From Verrucomicrobiota bacterium (GTDB taxonomy: Bacteria; Verrucomicrobiota; Verrucomicrobiia; Opitutales; Opitutaceae), in the NCBI GenBank assembly GCA_019510185.1, contig JAEKKV010000021.1, positions 1 to 64,000 of the forward strand: DNA of 64,000 bases. The letters are read 5' to 3'. Each line of letters opens with the position of its first letter. The first letter of the stretch is position 1. Positions 51,670 through 63,999 of the stretch are shown piece after piece. The notes under the pieces were generated by a model. It was not told where the DNA came from, did not search any database, and worked only from the letters and a program-made list of their open reading frames with translations. Position numbers and translations under genes: made by a program.

Positions 51670-51752
51670 GGGGGAAATTTTTACAGGGGAAACGGAGGCA
51701 ACGGAAAGAAAGCGATTCGCTCTCCCCGTTGCCTCCGCGGCATCAAGCCGGA

Positions 51753-52997
51753 TCAGCTTTCGAGGAAGACAACGCCGGGAAGAGCCTTGCCTTCGAGGAA
51801 CTCGAGGGAAGCGCCGCCGCCGGTGGAGCAATGCGTGACCTTGTCGGCCACCTTGAATTTTTTCGCGGCCGTGGCGGTGTCGCCGCCGCCGACGACGGTG
51901 GTCGCGCCCGCCTGGGTGGCCTCGGCGATGGCGTCGGCCATGGCCTTGGTCGCGGTGGCGAAGATATCGAACTCGAACACGCCCGCGGGGCCGTTCCAGA
52001 CGATGGTCTTGGAGGAGAGGATCGCCTTGCGATAGAGCTCAATGCTCTTCGGGCCGGCGTCGAAGCCTTCCCAACCGTCGGGGATGCCGCTCTCAAGCGT
52101 GGCGGGCTGGGTCTCGGAGTCGGGACCGAACTTGTTGCCGCAGACGAAGTCCACGGGGAAGATCAACTCCACGCCCTTGGCCTTCGCCTTGGCCTCGAGT
52201 TCGGCGACGATCTCGGCGCCGGCCTTGTCGAAGAGGGAGGAGCCAATCTTCATGCCGCGGTTCACCTTGTGGAAGGTGTAGGCCATGCCGCCGCCGATGA
52301 TGACCTTGTCGGCCTTGTCGAGGAGGTTGTTGATGAGGGGAATCTTGTCGGCGATCTTGGCGCCGCCGAGGATGGCGAGCAGCGGACGGTCGGGATTGTC
52401 CAGCACCTTGGCGAAGGCCTTGAGCTCGGCTTCCATCAGGAAACCGGCGGCCTTCTGGGGAAGGGTCACGCCGACGATGGAGCTGTGGGCGCGATGGGCG
52501 GTGCCGAAGGCGTCGTTGACGTAGGCGTCGGCGAGCTTCGAGAGGCTGGCGCGGAAGGCCTTCACTTTTTCGGGATCGGCCTTGGTGGAGGTACCGTCCT
52601 CATTCTTAACCTTGCCCTCTTCCTCGATGTGGAAGCGGAGGTTTTCGAGGAGGAGCACATCGCCGGCCTTGAGGGCGGCGGCGGCCTGCTCGGCGACGGG
52701 GCCGACGCAGTCGGCGGCGAAGGCCACGGGCTTGCCGAGAAGCTTCGAGAGCTCGGCGGCGACGGGCTTGAGGGAGAATTTCTCGATCACCTTGCCGTCG
52801 GGACGGCCGAGGTGGCTGGCGAGGACGACCGCGGCGCCTTTTTCCAGGGCGTACTTGATCGTGGGGAGCGCGGCGACGATGCGCTGGTTGTTGGTGATGA
52901 CACCGGTGATCTTGTCCTGGGGGACGTTGAAATCGACGCGGATGAAGACGCGTTTGCCGGCGAGATCGAGGTCGCGGATGGTTTTGAATTTGGCCAT
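51753..52997 (-). CDS. pgk: Phosphoglycerate kinase
   Basis: A 414-residue enzyme: 1,3-bisphosphoglycerate + ADP to 3-phosphoglycerate + ATP. It shows [62 protein letters not shown], the GGGMAYTF segment and the C-terminal [13 protein letters not shown] and [11 protein letters not shown]. All ligands to substrate and nucleotide are present. An ATG at 53012 would add five residues; 52997 is the family start. It lies between gap and tpiA. Confidence 0.95.
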   Translation of the reverse strand: MAKFKTIRDLDLAGKRVFIRVDFNVPQDKITGVITNNQRIVAALPTIKYALEKGAAVVLASHLGRPDGKVIEKFSLKPVAAELSKLLGKPVAFAADCVGPVAEQAAAALKAGDVLLLENLRFHIEEEGKVKNEDGTSTKADPEKVKAFRASLSKLADAYVNDAFGTAHRAHSSIVGVTLPQKAAGFLMEAELKAFAKVLDNPDRPLLAILGGAKIADKIPLINNLLDKADKVIIGGGMAYTFHKVNRGMKIGSSLFDKAGAEIVAELEAKAKAKGVELIFPVDFVCGNKFGPDSETQPATLESGIPDGWEGFDAGPKSIELYRKAILSSKTIVWNGPAGVFEFDIFATATKAMADAIAEATQAGATTVVGGGDTATAAKKFKVADKVTHCSTGGGASLEFLEGKALPGVVFLES

Positions 52998-53015
52998 GGT
53001 AAAAGGAGGCAAAAA

Positions 53016-53088
53016 TTAACCACGGATCACACGGATAAACACGGAGAGATGAAGTTCATCCGTGTAGATCCGTGCTATCCGTGGTTAA
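53016..53088. repeat. Interspersed-repeat-like inverted repeat between gap and pgk
   Basis: The ends form a perfect 12-bp inverted repeat (TTAACCACGGAT and ATCCGTGGTTAA), with internal CACGGAT/ATCCGTG copies making a longer imperfect hairpin. Such CCACGGAT-rich units occur scattered in Verrucomicrobia and Planctomycetes genomes; copy number here cannot be seen from one window. Confidence 0.6.
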
Positions 53089-53110
53089 GATAGTTCGGGA
53101 TTTTTAACGA

Positions 53111-54190
<1,080 letters not shown>

Positions 54191-54322
54191 TCAGGTGATC
54201 CGCGCCATGACGGCACGGGATGGCCACAGAAAAGGGCGGGGCGGCGCTTTGCAAGGGTTTTGGCTGCGCACGGCTTGCCAAATCGAAAGCGTTTGCTGCT
54301 CCGCCCCGTCCGGCGGGGACGT

Positions 54323-56776
54323 TTAAATCTCCCGCCACCAGAGCCCAAGCCCCAGCGCGGGGACGAAAAACTCCGATTCCACCCGCTGCCCGCCGCCGAC
54401 GTGAAGGCTGGCGAAAAAACGTTCGTGGTCGGCGAGTTGCCGCCACTTGTCCGAGGCGATCTCTTCCCCCAGCGAAAGGGTCGCATCGTAAATCGTGGGA
54501 TTGATGGCGAAGAGCAGTTGCGTCCGCCCGAGGGAGAAATCGGCGTTGTAGAGCACGACCGCCGCCGTGCTGTCGTTGGACCAGAAAAAGCGGTAAAACC
54601 CCTCGGTGGCCCGCGAAAAATGGCGCAGGAGGCGGCCGGCTTCCGACCGGCGGAAGGCGATCCAGTCGGCGAAATACGCGTGGGTGGAGGGAAAGCGGTA
54701 GATGCGCCGGTAATCGAGGGCGTTCACCTCGCCCATCTGGTAGGTGTTGTTGATGCCCTGCTTCGAGCGGATGAAATCCTGGCCGGCCGACAGCATGGGG
54801 ATGCCGATCGACATGTGCAGGAACGCGGCCATCAGGTGCGTGCGCCGGCGGTCGTTGAGCGTGGGGTGGTCGCCGTTGCCGCTGGCGTTCTCGGTGATGT
54901 TGTCGATCCAAGTCTTGTCGTCGTGCGACTCGGTGTAGTTGACCGTCTGCGCCGGCCATTTCGCGTAATACCAAGGCGAGCCCTTGAGGTAATACTCAAA
55001 GCTCTCCCGCGTGCCGCCGCCCCGCACGTAGTCGCGCACGAAATTGCGATAGCCGTCGTTCCACGAGGACCAGCCGGTGTCGCGCAACTCGCCCGCGATG
55101 TGGCCGCGAAAGCTCCACGGCTCGGCGATGAGAATAATATCGGGCTTCACACGCTTGAGCGCGACCTCGACCTTTTTCAGCACCTCGGCGCCGACGAGGT
55201 CCGCCAGGTCGAAGCGAAAGCCGTCCACGCCGCAGGCCTCCACGAGGTGGCGGCAGCTGTCGATGATCAGGCGCGTGGCCATGGCGGCGCGCGTGCGCAG
55301 GTCGTTGCCGCAGCCGCTCCAGTTCGAGAGCTGCCCGGCGGCGTCCTGCTCGAAATAATACAGCCGGTCGACGAACATCAGGTGGGCCGGCTCGCCCACG
55401 TGGTTGTAGACGACGTCGAGGATGACCGCCATGCCGCGGCGGTGGAAGGCCGCCACCAGTGCCTGAAATTCCTTCACGCCGGAGGCGCGCACCGGGTCGG
55501 TCGCATAACTGCTCTCGGGCGAGAAGTAGTTGGCGGTCATGTAACCCCAATGGTACTCCGCGGGAGTCTTGTTATCGAACTCCTGCACGGGCTGGAGCTC
55601 CACGCAGTTCACGCCGAGCCGGTGCAGGTAAAAATCGGGGTGCTCGACCCACTTGCGCAGACCGGCGAAGCCGCGGCGCTCCTCGGCGCTCATCGCGACC
55701 GGCGCGAGCGCGGTGAGATCGCGCACATGGGCCTCGGCGATGACGAGATCGTGCCACGCGGGGGTCTTGAACGTCCGGTCCCCCTGCCCGATCCAGGCCG
55801 GATCGAGAACAATGCCGGGCCCGAGGCGGTCCACCGCCGCCAACGCGTACGGATCGAGGACCCGCTGCGTCGGGTCGAACAGCCCGAAGGCGTCGCGAGG
55901 ACCGTCGATGTGGTACCAGTAAAACCAACCGTGGAGATTTTCCGCGAGGGTGATCTCCCAGACCCCGGTCTCGCCGGGAGCGTCGGGACGCAAAGTAAGC
56001 GAATAAGTATGCGGCTCCCCCTGCTGCTCCAAGGCGGCGCACACGCACAGCGAAACGGTTTTGGCCCGTGGCGCGAAAATCCGGAAGACCGTTTCGCTTC
56101 CCCTGACGAGCGCCCCGAGCGGCAGTTCGGTCCCAAGCTGGTAGAAAAACTCGCCGGGCATGAGCGGGACGGTCTCGTCCAGCTCGCCGCCGGCCCAGCG
56201 CACCGCCAGCGATTCCGACAACGCCACCGGTTTTTCCAAGGTGAACTGAAACAGGTGCTGGCCGGTGCGGTTGGGATCGATGGAGAAGTTGAAATTTCCC
56301 GCCTCGTCGCGAAAGGCGTTGGGCGCATCGGCCCGCACCGGCAGCCAGCGATGCGCGGCGGTCACGAACTTGAACCGCATGAGCGGATGCCGGTAAAAAT
56401 GCGAAGCCGCGCCCGACCACAACAGCACGCGGTTGCCATCCAGCGACGCCGCGCGAAGGACCCAGTCGGCGTTGCCCACGGCGTCCTGCCAGCCGTTGAA
56501 ATCACCCGCCAGGTAAACCGCCTCCACCGTCGGGTCGATCTCGGGATGCTCCTCGAGCCGCAGAAAGAAGAAGATCTCGTTCTTGCGATTGACGAAATAG
56601 CCGCTCTCGCAGCCAAACAAATAATCGGGGACGCGCTGCACCGACGCGAAGCGCACCGGACCGTCCAGCGCCAGCGGAGGCAGATGACGCGCCCGCCAGT
56701 CATGCAGCAATTCGACGACTCCCCGCGTGGGGGATTCGAGCCAGGCCCGGGCGATTTTTCTGGGGCGATGTGACAT
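54323..56776 (-). CDS. Pullulanase/isoamylase-type glycogen debranching enzyme (GH13)
   Basis: An 817-residue GH13 enzyme. An N-terminal region (about 1-130) and CBM48-like Ig part (FRIFAPRAKTVSLCVC) precede the TIM barrel. The four conserved regions are visible: DVVYNHVGE, GFRFDLADLVG (nucleophile Asp), LIAEPWSFRG (acid/base Glu) and NYTESHDD. YHWGYMTANYFSPESSYAT is the pullulanase-type YNWGY segment. It should split alpha-1,6 branches of glycogen or pullulan. No signal peptide is visible, so intracellular glycogen is the likely substrate. The next gene upstream on this strand is none; mnmA is divergent. Confidence 0.88.
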   Translation of the reverse strand: MSHRPRKIARAWLESPTRGVVELLHDWRARHLPPLALDGPVRFASVQRVPDYLFGCESGYFVNRKNEIFFFLRLEEHPEIDPTVEAVYLAGDFNGWQDAVGNADWVLRAASLDGNRVLLWSGAASHFYRHPLMRFKFVTAAHRWLPVRADAPNAFRDEAGNFNFSIDPNRTGQHLFQFTLEKPVALSESLAVRWAGGELDETVPLMPGEFFYQLGTELPLGALVRGSETVFRIFAPRAKTVSLCVCAALEQQGEPHTYSLTLRPDAPGETGVWEITLAENLHGWFYWYHIDGPRDAFGLFDPTQRVLDPYALAAVDRLGPGIVLDPAWIGQGDRTFKTPAWHDLVIAEAHVRDLTALAPVAMSAEERRGFAGLRKWVEHPDFYLHRLGVNCVELQPVQEFDNKTPAEYHWGYMTANYFSPESSYATDPVRASGVKEFQALVAAFHRRGMAVILDVVYNHVGEPAHLMFVDRLYYFEQDAAGQLSNWSGCGNDLRTRAAMATRLIIDSCRHLVEACGVDGFRFDLADLVGAEVLKKVEVALKRVKPDIILIAEPWSFRGHIAGELRDTGWSSWNDGYRNFVRDYVRGGGTRESFEYYLKGSPWYYAKWPAQTVNYTESHDDKTWIDNITENASGNGDHPTLNDRRRTHLMAAFLHMSIGIPMLSAGQDFIRSKQGINNTYQMGEVNALDYRRIYRFPSTHAYFADWIAFRRSEAGRLLRHFSRATEGFYRFFWSNDSTAAVVLYNADFSLGRTQLLFAINPTIYDATLSLGEEIASDKWRQLADHERFFASLHVGGGQRVESEFFVPALGLGLWWREI

Positions 56777-56899
56777 GGAAGCAGCGATCCGCTCATCATC
56801 CGGCGTGCCAACTTGCGCACAAGATTGAAAGCAGGCCGGCACCAAGTGTCACAAGCGGTTGACAAACCGAGCATCCCTCCCACGTCGTGATGCACGACC

Positions 56900-57982
56900 G
56901 TGCCCTCATCCGAAAAAATCCTCGTCGCCATGTCCGGCGGAGTCGACAGCTCCGTCGCCGCGCTCCTGCTCAAGCAGCAGAGCCACGACCTCGTCGGTGC
57001 CTACATGAAAAACTGGATCAACGAGGACAACATCATCGGCCACTGTCCGTGGCAGCAGGACATCGAGGACGCGCGTGCGGTTTGCGACCGGCTCGGCATC
57101 GAATTCCGCGTGGTGAACCTCATGCAGGAATACCGCGAGCGGGTCGTCGCCTACCTTCTCGACGGCTACCGGCGTGGGTTGACGCCCAACCCCGACATCA
57201 TGTGCAACCGCGAGATCAAGTTCGGGGTGTTTCGCGCCTGGGCGAAGGACCACGGCTTCGCCGCCGTCGCCACCGGCCACTACGCGCGGCGCGAAGCCCT
57301 CGCCAGCGGCGGCTTTTCCCTCGTCGAAGGCGCGGACAAAAACAAAGACCAATCCTATTTCCTCGCGCTGCTCTCTCAGGAGCAGCTCGCCGACGCGCGT
57401 TTTCCCATCGGCCACCTGCCCAAGCCCGAGCTGCGCCGGCTCGCCGCCGAGGCCGGTCTGGCCACCGCGCAGAAAAAAGACAGCCAGGGCATCTGCTTCA
57501 TCGGCGAGGTCAAGATGCAGGATTTCCTGCACCAGTACGTGCCCGACCAGCCCGGCCCGATCGTGCGCGCGACCGACGGCCGGGAGCTCGGCCGCCACCG
57601 CGGCCTGCATTATTACACCCTCGGCCAGCGCAAGGGCATCGGCGTGCCGTCCAACACCGACAACCTGGCCTATGTCGTGACCGGCAAGCGCGCCGAGGAC
57701 AACGCCCTGCTCGTGGCTTTCGACCGAGCCGACGCGCCCGGCCTGTTTCAAACCGAGGTGCGCGTGCACTCGCTCCAGTGGAACACTGCTCCGGTCACGA
57801 CCGCGCAAAAACTGGAAGGCCGGGTGCGCTACCGCGATCCGCGCGTGCCGCTCGAGTTCATCCCCGAAGGCGGCGACACCGCGCTCATCCGCTTCGCCCA
57901 GCCGCAACGCGGCCTCGCCGCCGGACAAATCCTCGCGTTGCACGACGGCGAGCGCCTGCTGGGAGGCGGCGTGTATGTTTAA
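56900..57982 (+). CDS. mnmA: tRNA-specific 2-thiouridylase
   Basis: A 360-residue enzyme that thiolates U34 of tRNA-Lys, -Glu and -Gln. The ATP PP-loop is [15 protein letters not shown], the catalytic cysteines are C102 in [10 protein letters not shown] and C199 in [29 protein letters not shown] and [12 protein letters not shown] complete the pattern. The start is GTG 56900; the nearest ATG (56930) lies inside the PP-loop. A TTGACA lies 36 bases upstream of the start, without a convincing -10 box. Confidence 0.93.
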   Translation: MPSSEKILVAMSGGVDSSVAALLLKQQSHDLVGAYMKNWINEDNIIGHCPWQQDIEDARAVCDRLGIEFRVVNLMQEYRERVVAYLLDGYRRGLTPNPDIMCNREIKFGVFRAWAKDHGFAAVATGHYARREALASGGFSLVEGADKNKDQSYFLALLSQEQLADARFPIGHLPKPELRRLAAEAGLATAQKKDSQGICFIGEVKMQDFLHQYVPDQPGPIVRATDGRELGRHRGLHYYTLGQRKGIGVPSNTDNLAYVVTGKRAEDNALLVAFDRADAPGLFQTEVRVHSLQWNTAPVTTAQKLEGRVRYRDPRVPLEFIPEGGDTALIRFAQPQRGLAAGQILALHDGERLLGGGVYV

Positions 57983-58024
57983 AGACGTGACCCGGCCACG
58001 GGCCGTGGCTGAAATTTACCCCCG

Positions 58025-60226
58025 ATGAACACGGCGAAGCTATCGGCCGAGGCGGGAAAGGTGATCCAGCAGGAATCGCTCCGCCCCGAGCTCACCCGCG
58101 CGCTGCGCGGCACGGCCGCCTTCGTCGGGCCGCTCTTGTTGTTTCAGGTCATCGGGGCGACCGCCGACGTCTATTTCGCGGCCATCGGGGCGCAGATCGT
58201 TGCGCTGACCGATGTGCGCGGGGCATATCGCTTTCGTCTCACCATTCTGCTGACCGTAGCCGCGGTCATCACCGGCGCCACCCTGCTCGGCGCGCTCGCC
58301 AGCCAGCAGGCCGTCGTCGCCGTGCTGGGCATGGGCGTCCTCGCGCTGCTCGCCGGTTTATGGCGGCACTTGAGCTGGGATTACGGCCCCGGCCTGGGTG
58401 TCTCCTCCGCCCTGCTCTTCATCGTGGGAATTGCCCTGCCGCCGGGACATGGCTCCATCCTGCACCACGCCGGGTTCACGCTGCTGGGCGCCTGCTGGGG
58501 CATCGGGCTGCACGCGTTGTTCTGGCCGTTCCGGCCGCAGCATGCGCTTCGTCAGGCGACAGCCGAAAGCTGGCTGGCGGTATCCGAATTGTTCGCCGCC
58601 ATGCGTCCGGACGCGACCCATCCCGACCAGGACCGGACGAAGCTCACGGCCGCCCGCGAACTGGAACTGCGCACCACACTGGACCGGACCGCCGGCACAC
58701 TCGCCGCCGCCACAACCCGGCGCACGGCTGCGTTGGTCGCCCACCTGACCGAGCTGCACCTGACGGCGGCCCGGCTGGGCACGCGGGCGGTCGCGCTCAA
58801 CACCGTGCTCGAAGGGCTGCAGGCGCGCCCCGATTTCGCGCGCATCACGCCCACGGTCGACTCGGTCCTGCATGCGTTCACCAATCTGACGCGATCGGTC
58901 GCCCTCACCACGATCACGCACCGGCCGGAAAACTTCGCCATCTCCGAGGTACGGCTGCGGCGGTGCGCCAACCTCGTCAGCGTTCTCGCCGGCCACCTTG
59001 ACTCCTTCCGCTCCGACGACGTGGAGATTGCGATGGCACGGGAACTCCTGCGCCAGATCGACACCCATCTCTCAGCCACCGGAAAAGCACTGCGGGAAAC
59101 CGTCGATCGCGGGGCCGCGCCGGTCGGTTTTCCCCTGCGGCTGCCCGATCTCAGCGTGTTGTCCCCGCGCGCCCTGGGCGCCTGGCTCAATCCCGCGCCG
59201 CACCTCGATCCCATGCTGGTGCGGCACACCTTGCGCATGGTCGTGCTGACGATGGCCGGCATCGCCCTGTACAAGGTGTTGGACGTTCCGCGCGGCTACT
59301 GGATCGCGTTCACCGTCATCGTCGTGCTCCAGCCCGACTATGGCGCCACCCGCAAACGCGCCGGCCAGCGCATTCTCGGCACGCTGGCGGGCAGCCTGGT
59401 TGCCAGCGGCCTGCTCTGGATAAAAATGCCGCTGCCCCTGCTCGACGTGCTGATCGCCGCGAGCGTCTTCGGTTTCGCCTACAACCAGAAGCAGCGCTAC
59501 GGCCTCGCCGTTTTTTTCATCACACTGATGCTCGTGTTTCTCACCGAGACCACCGCGCCGGTGACAATGGAGTTCACCGCCACCCGTCTGCTTTGCAACC
59601 TGGCCGGCGGAGGACTCGCCCTCATCGGAGCCCTGCTCTTCTGGCCAAGCTGGGAACGCCAGCGCTTCCCGTTCGCCATGGCGTCCGCGATTCGCGCCAA
59701 CCAGGTTTATCTGGAGGCGGTGACCGGGTGCATTTTTGCGGGAACGGCCTTCGTGAGCTCCGCGGTGCAGACCAAACGCGCAGCGGAAGACGCCAACAGC
59801 AACGCCTCCGCCTCCCTTCAGCGCATGCTGGGCGAACCGGCCAATCGCCGGAGCAACGCCGAACTCGCGGCCGCCCTCGCCCACGGCAATGTTCGCATGA
59901 CCCGAGCCATCACGATTCTGGCGATCCAGATCCACGCCGGCGCACCCGTCGTGGCCCCCGCGCTCCTCCAAGCCGTGCGTCAAACCGGCGAGGCCTTGGA
60001 CGCGCTCGCCAAGGCCATCGAAACCGAAGAGGCGGCCGCCGCCGAGGTCTCGCAACGGATCCAGGCGCTCGACCGGCTGGAGACTCCGTCCGCGGACGAA
60101 CGCCAGCTCTTGGTGCGCACGCAGCTCGGGAAGATCGCCACGGAAATGAGCGCGATGCTTCTCGCCATCACCCAAACGGGAACCGCCGCCGGCGAGCGGG
60201 CGCCGCTTACAACGCCAGCTCTTTGA
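58025..60226 (+). CDS. FUSC-family inner-membrane transporter
   Basis: A 733-residue protein with two clusters of membrane helices (about residues 25-175 and 400-545), separated by a cytoplasmic helical domain. The second cluster, beginning near MVVLTMAGIALYKVLDVPRG and YWIAFTVIVVLQPDYGATRKRAGQRI in pieces, is the FUSC signature (WxxxTVxxVxxPDxGATxxRAxxRxxGT). Related proteins (YccS, AaeB) export aromatic acids. The stop overlaps the convergent lipoprotein gene by 20 bases. The substrate is unknown. Confidence 0.85.
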   Translation: MNTAKLSAEAGKVIQQESLRPELTRALRGTAAFVGPLLLFQVIGATADVYFAAIGAQIVALTDVRGAYRFRLTILLTVAAVITGATLLGALASQQAVVAVLGMGVLALLAGLWRHLSWDYGPGLGVSSALLFIVGIALPPGHGSILHHAGFTLLGACWGIGLHALFWPFRPQHALRQATAESWLAVSELFAAMRPDATHPDQDRTKLTAARELELRTTLDRTAGTLAAATTRRTAALVAHLTELHLTAARLGTRAVALNTVLEGLQARPDFARITPTVDSVLHAFTNLTRSVALTTITHRPENFAISEVRLRRCANLVSVLAGHLDSFRSDDVEIAMARELLRQIDTHLSATGKALRETVDRGAAPVGFPLRLPDLSVLSPRALGAWLNPAPHLDPMLVRHTLRMVVLTMAGIALYKVLDVPRGYWIAFTVIVVLQPDYGATRKRAGQRILGTLAGSLVASGLLWIKMPLPLLDVLIAASVFGFAYNQKQRYGLAVFFITLMLVFLTETTAPVTMEFTATRLLCNLAGGGLALIGALLFWPSWERQRFPFAMASAIRANQVYLEAVTGCIFAGTAFVSSAVQTKRAAEDANSNASASLQRMLGEPANRRSNAELAAALAHGNVRMTRAITILAIQIHAGAPVVAPALLQAVRQTGEALDALAKAIETEEAAAAEVSQRIQALDRLETPSADERQLLVRTQLGKIATEMSAMLLAITQTGTAAGERAPLTTPAL

Positions 60227-60707
60227 ACTGGTCGGTCTGGAACGTGTGCGGCAGACCGCGAGGGTCGGCCATCTGCCGGAGCATCGGACTGTCCGGGTGA
60301 TCCTTCAGGCTCTGCTCAAGAAATTTCAAGGCGTCGTCCCTGCGACCGAGCAACGCCAGCACCCAGGCCTGCTGGGCGAGATCCTCGTCCTTTTTCTCAC
60401 GATCGTAGCGATCCTTGTGCAGCTCCAGCGCGTGCTTGTAGGCCTTGCGCGCGCCGTCGAGGTTGTCCTGACGGCGGCGGGACATGCCGAGAAGAACCCA
60501 GTATTCCGGAAAATCTTCGCGCAAAGTGATCGCGCGCTGGAACAGCTCCTCCGCCCGGCTGTACTCGCGAATTTGAAAGGCGAATTGCGCTTCGCTGATC
60601 AGGTTTTCCACCGCGAGTTTTTCCGTGGGGGAAAGTTCCTTGGGCTTGCCCTTGCAGCCACCCAGCAGGGCGAGGGCGAAACAGAGAAAGAGGACGAGGG
60701 GTTTCAT
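60207..60707 (-). CDS. TPR-repeat lipoprotein
   Basis: A 166-residue lipoprotein. The lipobox is LLGGC (Cys about 18), then three TPR-like helical pairs: EAQFAFQIREYSRAEELFQRA in pieces, EYWVLLGMSRRRQDNLDGARKAY and QQAWVLALLGRRDDALKFLEQ. Its tail overlaps the end of the convergent FUSC gene. It is followed upstream by the PilB/GspE gene on the same strand and may act as a pilotin-like factor, an inference from position only. Confidence 0.82.
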   Translation of the reverse strand: MKPLVLFLCFALALLGGCKGKPKELSPTEKLAVENLISEAQFAFQIREYSRAEELFQRAITLREDFPEYWVLLGMSRRRQDNLDGARKAYKHALELHKDRYDREKKDEDLAQQAWVLALLGRRDDALKFLEQSLKDHPDSPMLRQMADPRGLPHTFQTDQFKELAL

Positions 60708-60717
60708 GGAAAGAAAA

Positions 60718-62430
60718 TCAGAGGTCAGGGGGAACGTTGGCGATCGCCTCCTCGATGGTGGTGAAACCTTCCTTCACCTTGAGCAGAGAATCCTGGTGCA
60801 GGGTCTTCATTCCGGCGCGCATGGCGATCTTCTTCAGCTCGGCGGTTTCCATGCCCTTGTTGATGCCTTCGATGAGCTCCTCGGTGGTGACCATGAGCTC
60901 GTGGATACCCACCCGGCCCTTGTAACCGGAGCCGCCGCACTTGGGACAGCCCTTGGGGTTGGCCTTGTAGATCGGACCGCTCCAGCCCAGCGCTTTTTCC
61001 AACAACTCCTTTTCGCGCGCGGTCGGTTCCGTCTGCTGGCGGCACTGCTTGCACACGCGGCGCATGAGGCGCTGGGCGCACACGCACAGCATCGAGGAGG
61101 AAATCATGAACGGCTCGATGCCCATGTCGGTGAGACGGGCGACGGTGCTGGGGGCGTCGTTGGTATGGAGCGTGGAGATGAGCAAATGGCCGGTGAGCGC
61201 GGCCTCGACGGCGATGTTGGCAGTTTCCTTGTCTCGAATTTCGCCCACGAGAATGATGTCGGGGTCCTGACGGAGAAAGGCGCGAAGCGCGCTGGCAAAG
61301 GTCAGCCCGATCTGCCGGTGCATCTGCATCTGGTTGATGCCGGCGAGCGTGTACTCGATGGGATCCTCGGCGGTGCGGATCACGAGTTCGGGGGAGTTGA
61401 TTTCGTTGAGCGCCGAATAAAGCGTCATCGATTTGCCCGAGCCGGTGGGGCCGCAGTGCAGGATCATGCCATAGGGCTGGCGGATGACCTCGCGATACTT
61501 GGCCAGATTCTCCTCGGAGAAACCCAGCGCGGTCATGGGCAGCGTGGATTTCTGCTTGTCGAGAATACGCATGACCACGCCTTCGCCGTGGTTGAGCGGC
61601 GCGGTGGAAACACGCAGATCGATGTCGACCCCCTTTTTCGTGTACTGCTTGAAGACAATGCGTCCGTCCTGCGGCAGCCGGCGTTCGGCGATGTCGAGGT
61701 TGCACATGATCTTGAACCGGGCGACCAACGCGGGCCCGACCTTCGCCGGCAGGCGGAGTTTTTCCTGGCACACGCCGTCGATGCGATAACGGACGACGAG
61801 TTCCTTTTCCTGCGGCTCAATGTGAATGTCGGACGTCCCGGCATAGTAGGCGTCCTCGATGATGCGGTTGGAAAGCTGGATGATCGGGCCGGATTCCTCG
61901 CTGACGTCCTCGCTCACCTCGCCGGTCTCGCCGCCGAGGCCATACTCGGCGCCGATCTCCTTCACGACATCCTCGAAGCCCACGGACTTCTGGCTGTTGT
62001 CCTTGACGAACTTGTCGCGGATTTCTTTTTCCCGGCCCAGCAGGCGGACCACGCGCATGCCGGTCATTTCCTGGATCTTGACCGGCAGCGTCACCTCAAA
62101 CGGATTCGCGAAGGCCACGAGGAGGATATCCCCCACCTGCCCCACCGGGACCACCAGATGCTCCTGGCAAAACTCCAAGGGGATCCGCTCAAAGGTCTGC
62201 GGCGTCACGCGGTAGCGCGCGACGTTGAAAGGCGCCAGGCCGGCCGCGCGGGCGCGCGCCACAAAAATCTGAAAGACCGTGACGCGGTATTCTTCCTGCA
62301 GAAGACGATCGAGGGCGTCACCGCTGAGATCGGCGGGGTGCTGGACAAGCGCATCGCGCTGCTCCGTGGTGAGGCGGCCGGCCTCGACCAATTTGGCGAC
62401 GATCAGGGATTGGATTTTTCCGAGGGGCAT
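60718..62430 (-). CDS. GspE/PilB-type secretion or type IV pilus assembly ATPase
   Basis: A 570-residue ATPase. The N-terminal GspE/MshEN-like domain ([39 protein letters not shown]) is followed by the motor domain: [19 protein letters not shown], Walker [16 protein letters not shown], Asp box [16 protein letters not shown], His box [16 protein letters not shown]. Zinc cysteines are CKQCRQQ and [12 protein letters not shown]. Similar ATPases drive type II secretion and type IV pili. No pilC, pilT or pilin gene is in the window, so which system it drives is unknown. It is followed by the TPR lipoprotein. Confidence 0.9.
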   Translation of the reverse strand: MPLGKIQSLIVAKLVEAGRLTTEQRDALVQHPADLSGDALDRLLQEEYRVTVFQIFVARARAAGLAPFNVARYRVTPQTFERIPLEFCQEHLVVPVGQVGDILLVAFANPFEVTLPVKIQEMTGMRVVRLLGREKEIRDKFVKDNSQKSVGFEDVVKEIGAEYGLGGETGEVSEDVSEESGPIIQLSNRIIEDAYYAGTSDIHIEPQEKELVVRYRIDGVCQEKLRLPAKVGPALVARFKIMCNLDIAERRLPQDGRIVFKQYTKKGVDIDLRVSTAPLNHGEGVVMRILDKQKSTLPMTALGFSEENLAKYREVIRQPYGMILHCGPTGSGKSMTLYSALNEINSPELVIRTAEDPIEYTLAGINQMQMHRQIGLTFASALRAFLRQDPDIILVGEIRDKETANIAVEAALTGHLLISTLHTNDAPSTVARLTDMGIEPFMISSSMLCVCAQRLMRRVCKQCRQQTEPTAREKELLEKALGWSGPIYKANPKGCPKCGGSGYKGRVGIHELMVTTEELIEGINKGMETAELKKIAMRAGMKTLHQDSLLKVKEGFTTIEEAIANVPPDL

Positions 62431-62435
62431 GGGTC

Positions 62436-62951
62436 TCAGGCGGCCGGCTGGCCGGGGGCTTTGCCGCCGCGTTCCGCTTCGATTTTCTCAAAGCAATCCG
62501 CGAGCATTTCCAAGGTGGTGCCGAACCAGATGATGGGTCCGCCCAGCTGCTTTTCCCAATAGGTGCGCACCGCCGGGCTCAGGTAATAGGCCGTGGCGAC
62601 GAAATGCACGTCCTCCTCGCGATCGAACGGCAGCGTCCAGGTGGCCCAGCAAGCGCCGACGTCCACCGCCTTGCGCAAGTCCTCGGAAACTTCATACGCC
62701 CGCAGATCGACCAAGCCCGCGCCATGCTCGTCGGCGATGTGAAGCAAGGCGTCCTCCTCGCGCAGGATCTTGAGCTCGTAGGCCAGGATGCCCAGCAGCG
62801 TGCTCTGGCGGGGGTTGTCGGTGGCCACCAACTCCAGGAGACGCTCATTGGCCGCCTCGAGGTTTTCGATTTTCACCAAGTTGGCCTCCACGAGATTCGC
62901 CCCCAGCAGGCGATTGGAGCGCATGAGGAGGGAACGGTGTTCGGGACTCAT
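62436..62951 (-). CDS. Uncharacterised protein with GspE N-terminal-like opening
   Basis: A 171-residue soluble protein. The opening [27 protein letters not shown] resembles the short N-terminal domain that precedes GspE/PilB-type ATPases, and the gene lies 5 bases upstream of one. The rest ([51 protein letters not shown]) has no recognised family. It could be a regulator or partner of the ATPase. Confidence 0.6.
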   Translation of the reverse strand: MSPEHRSLLMRSNRLLGANLVEANLVKIENLEAANERLLELVATDNPRQSTLLGILAYELKILREEDALLHIADEHGAGLVDLRAYEVSEDLRKAVDVGACWATWTLPFDREEDVHFVATAYYLSPAVRTYWEKQLGGPIIWFGTTLEMLADCFEKIEAERGGKAPGQPAA

Positions 62952-62964
62952 GACAAAAAGGGGA

Positions 62965-63999
<1,035 letters not shown>

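Noticed and set aside
56859..56864. TTGACA upstream of mnmA as a promoter -35 box
   Set aside because: No acceptable -10 box at 16-18 bases.
60625..62562. Open frame antisense to the PilB/GspE gene
   Set aside because: Explained by codon composition of the ATPase gene.
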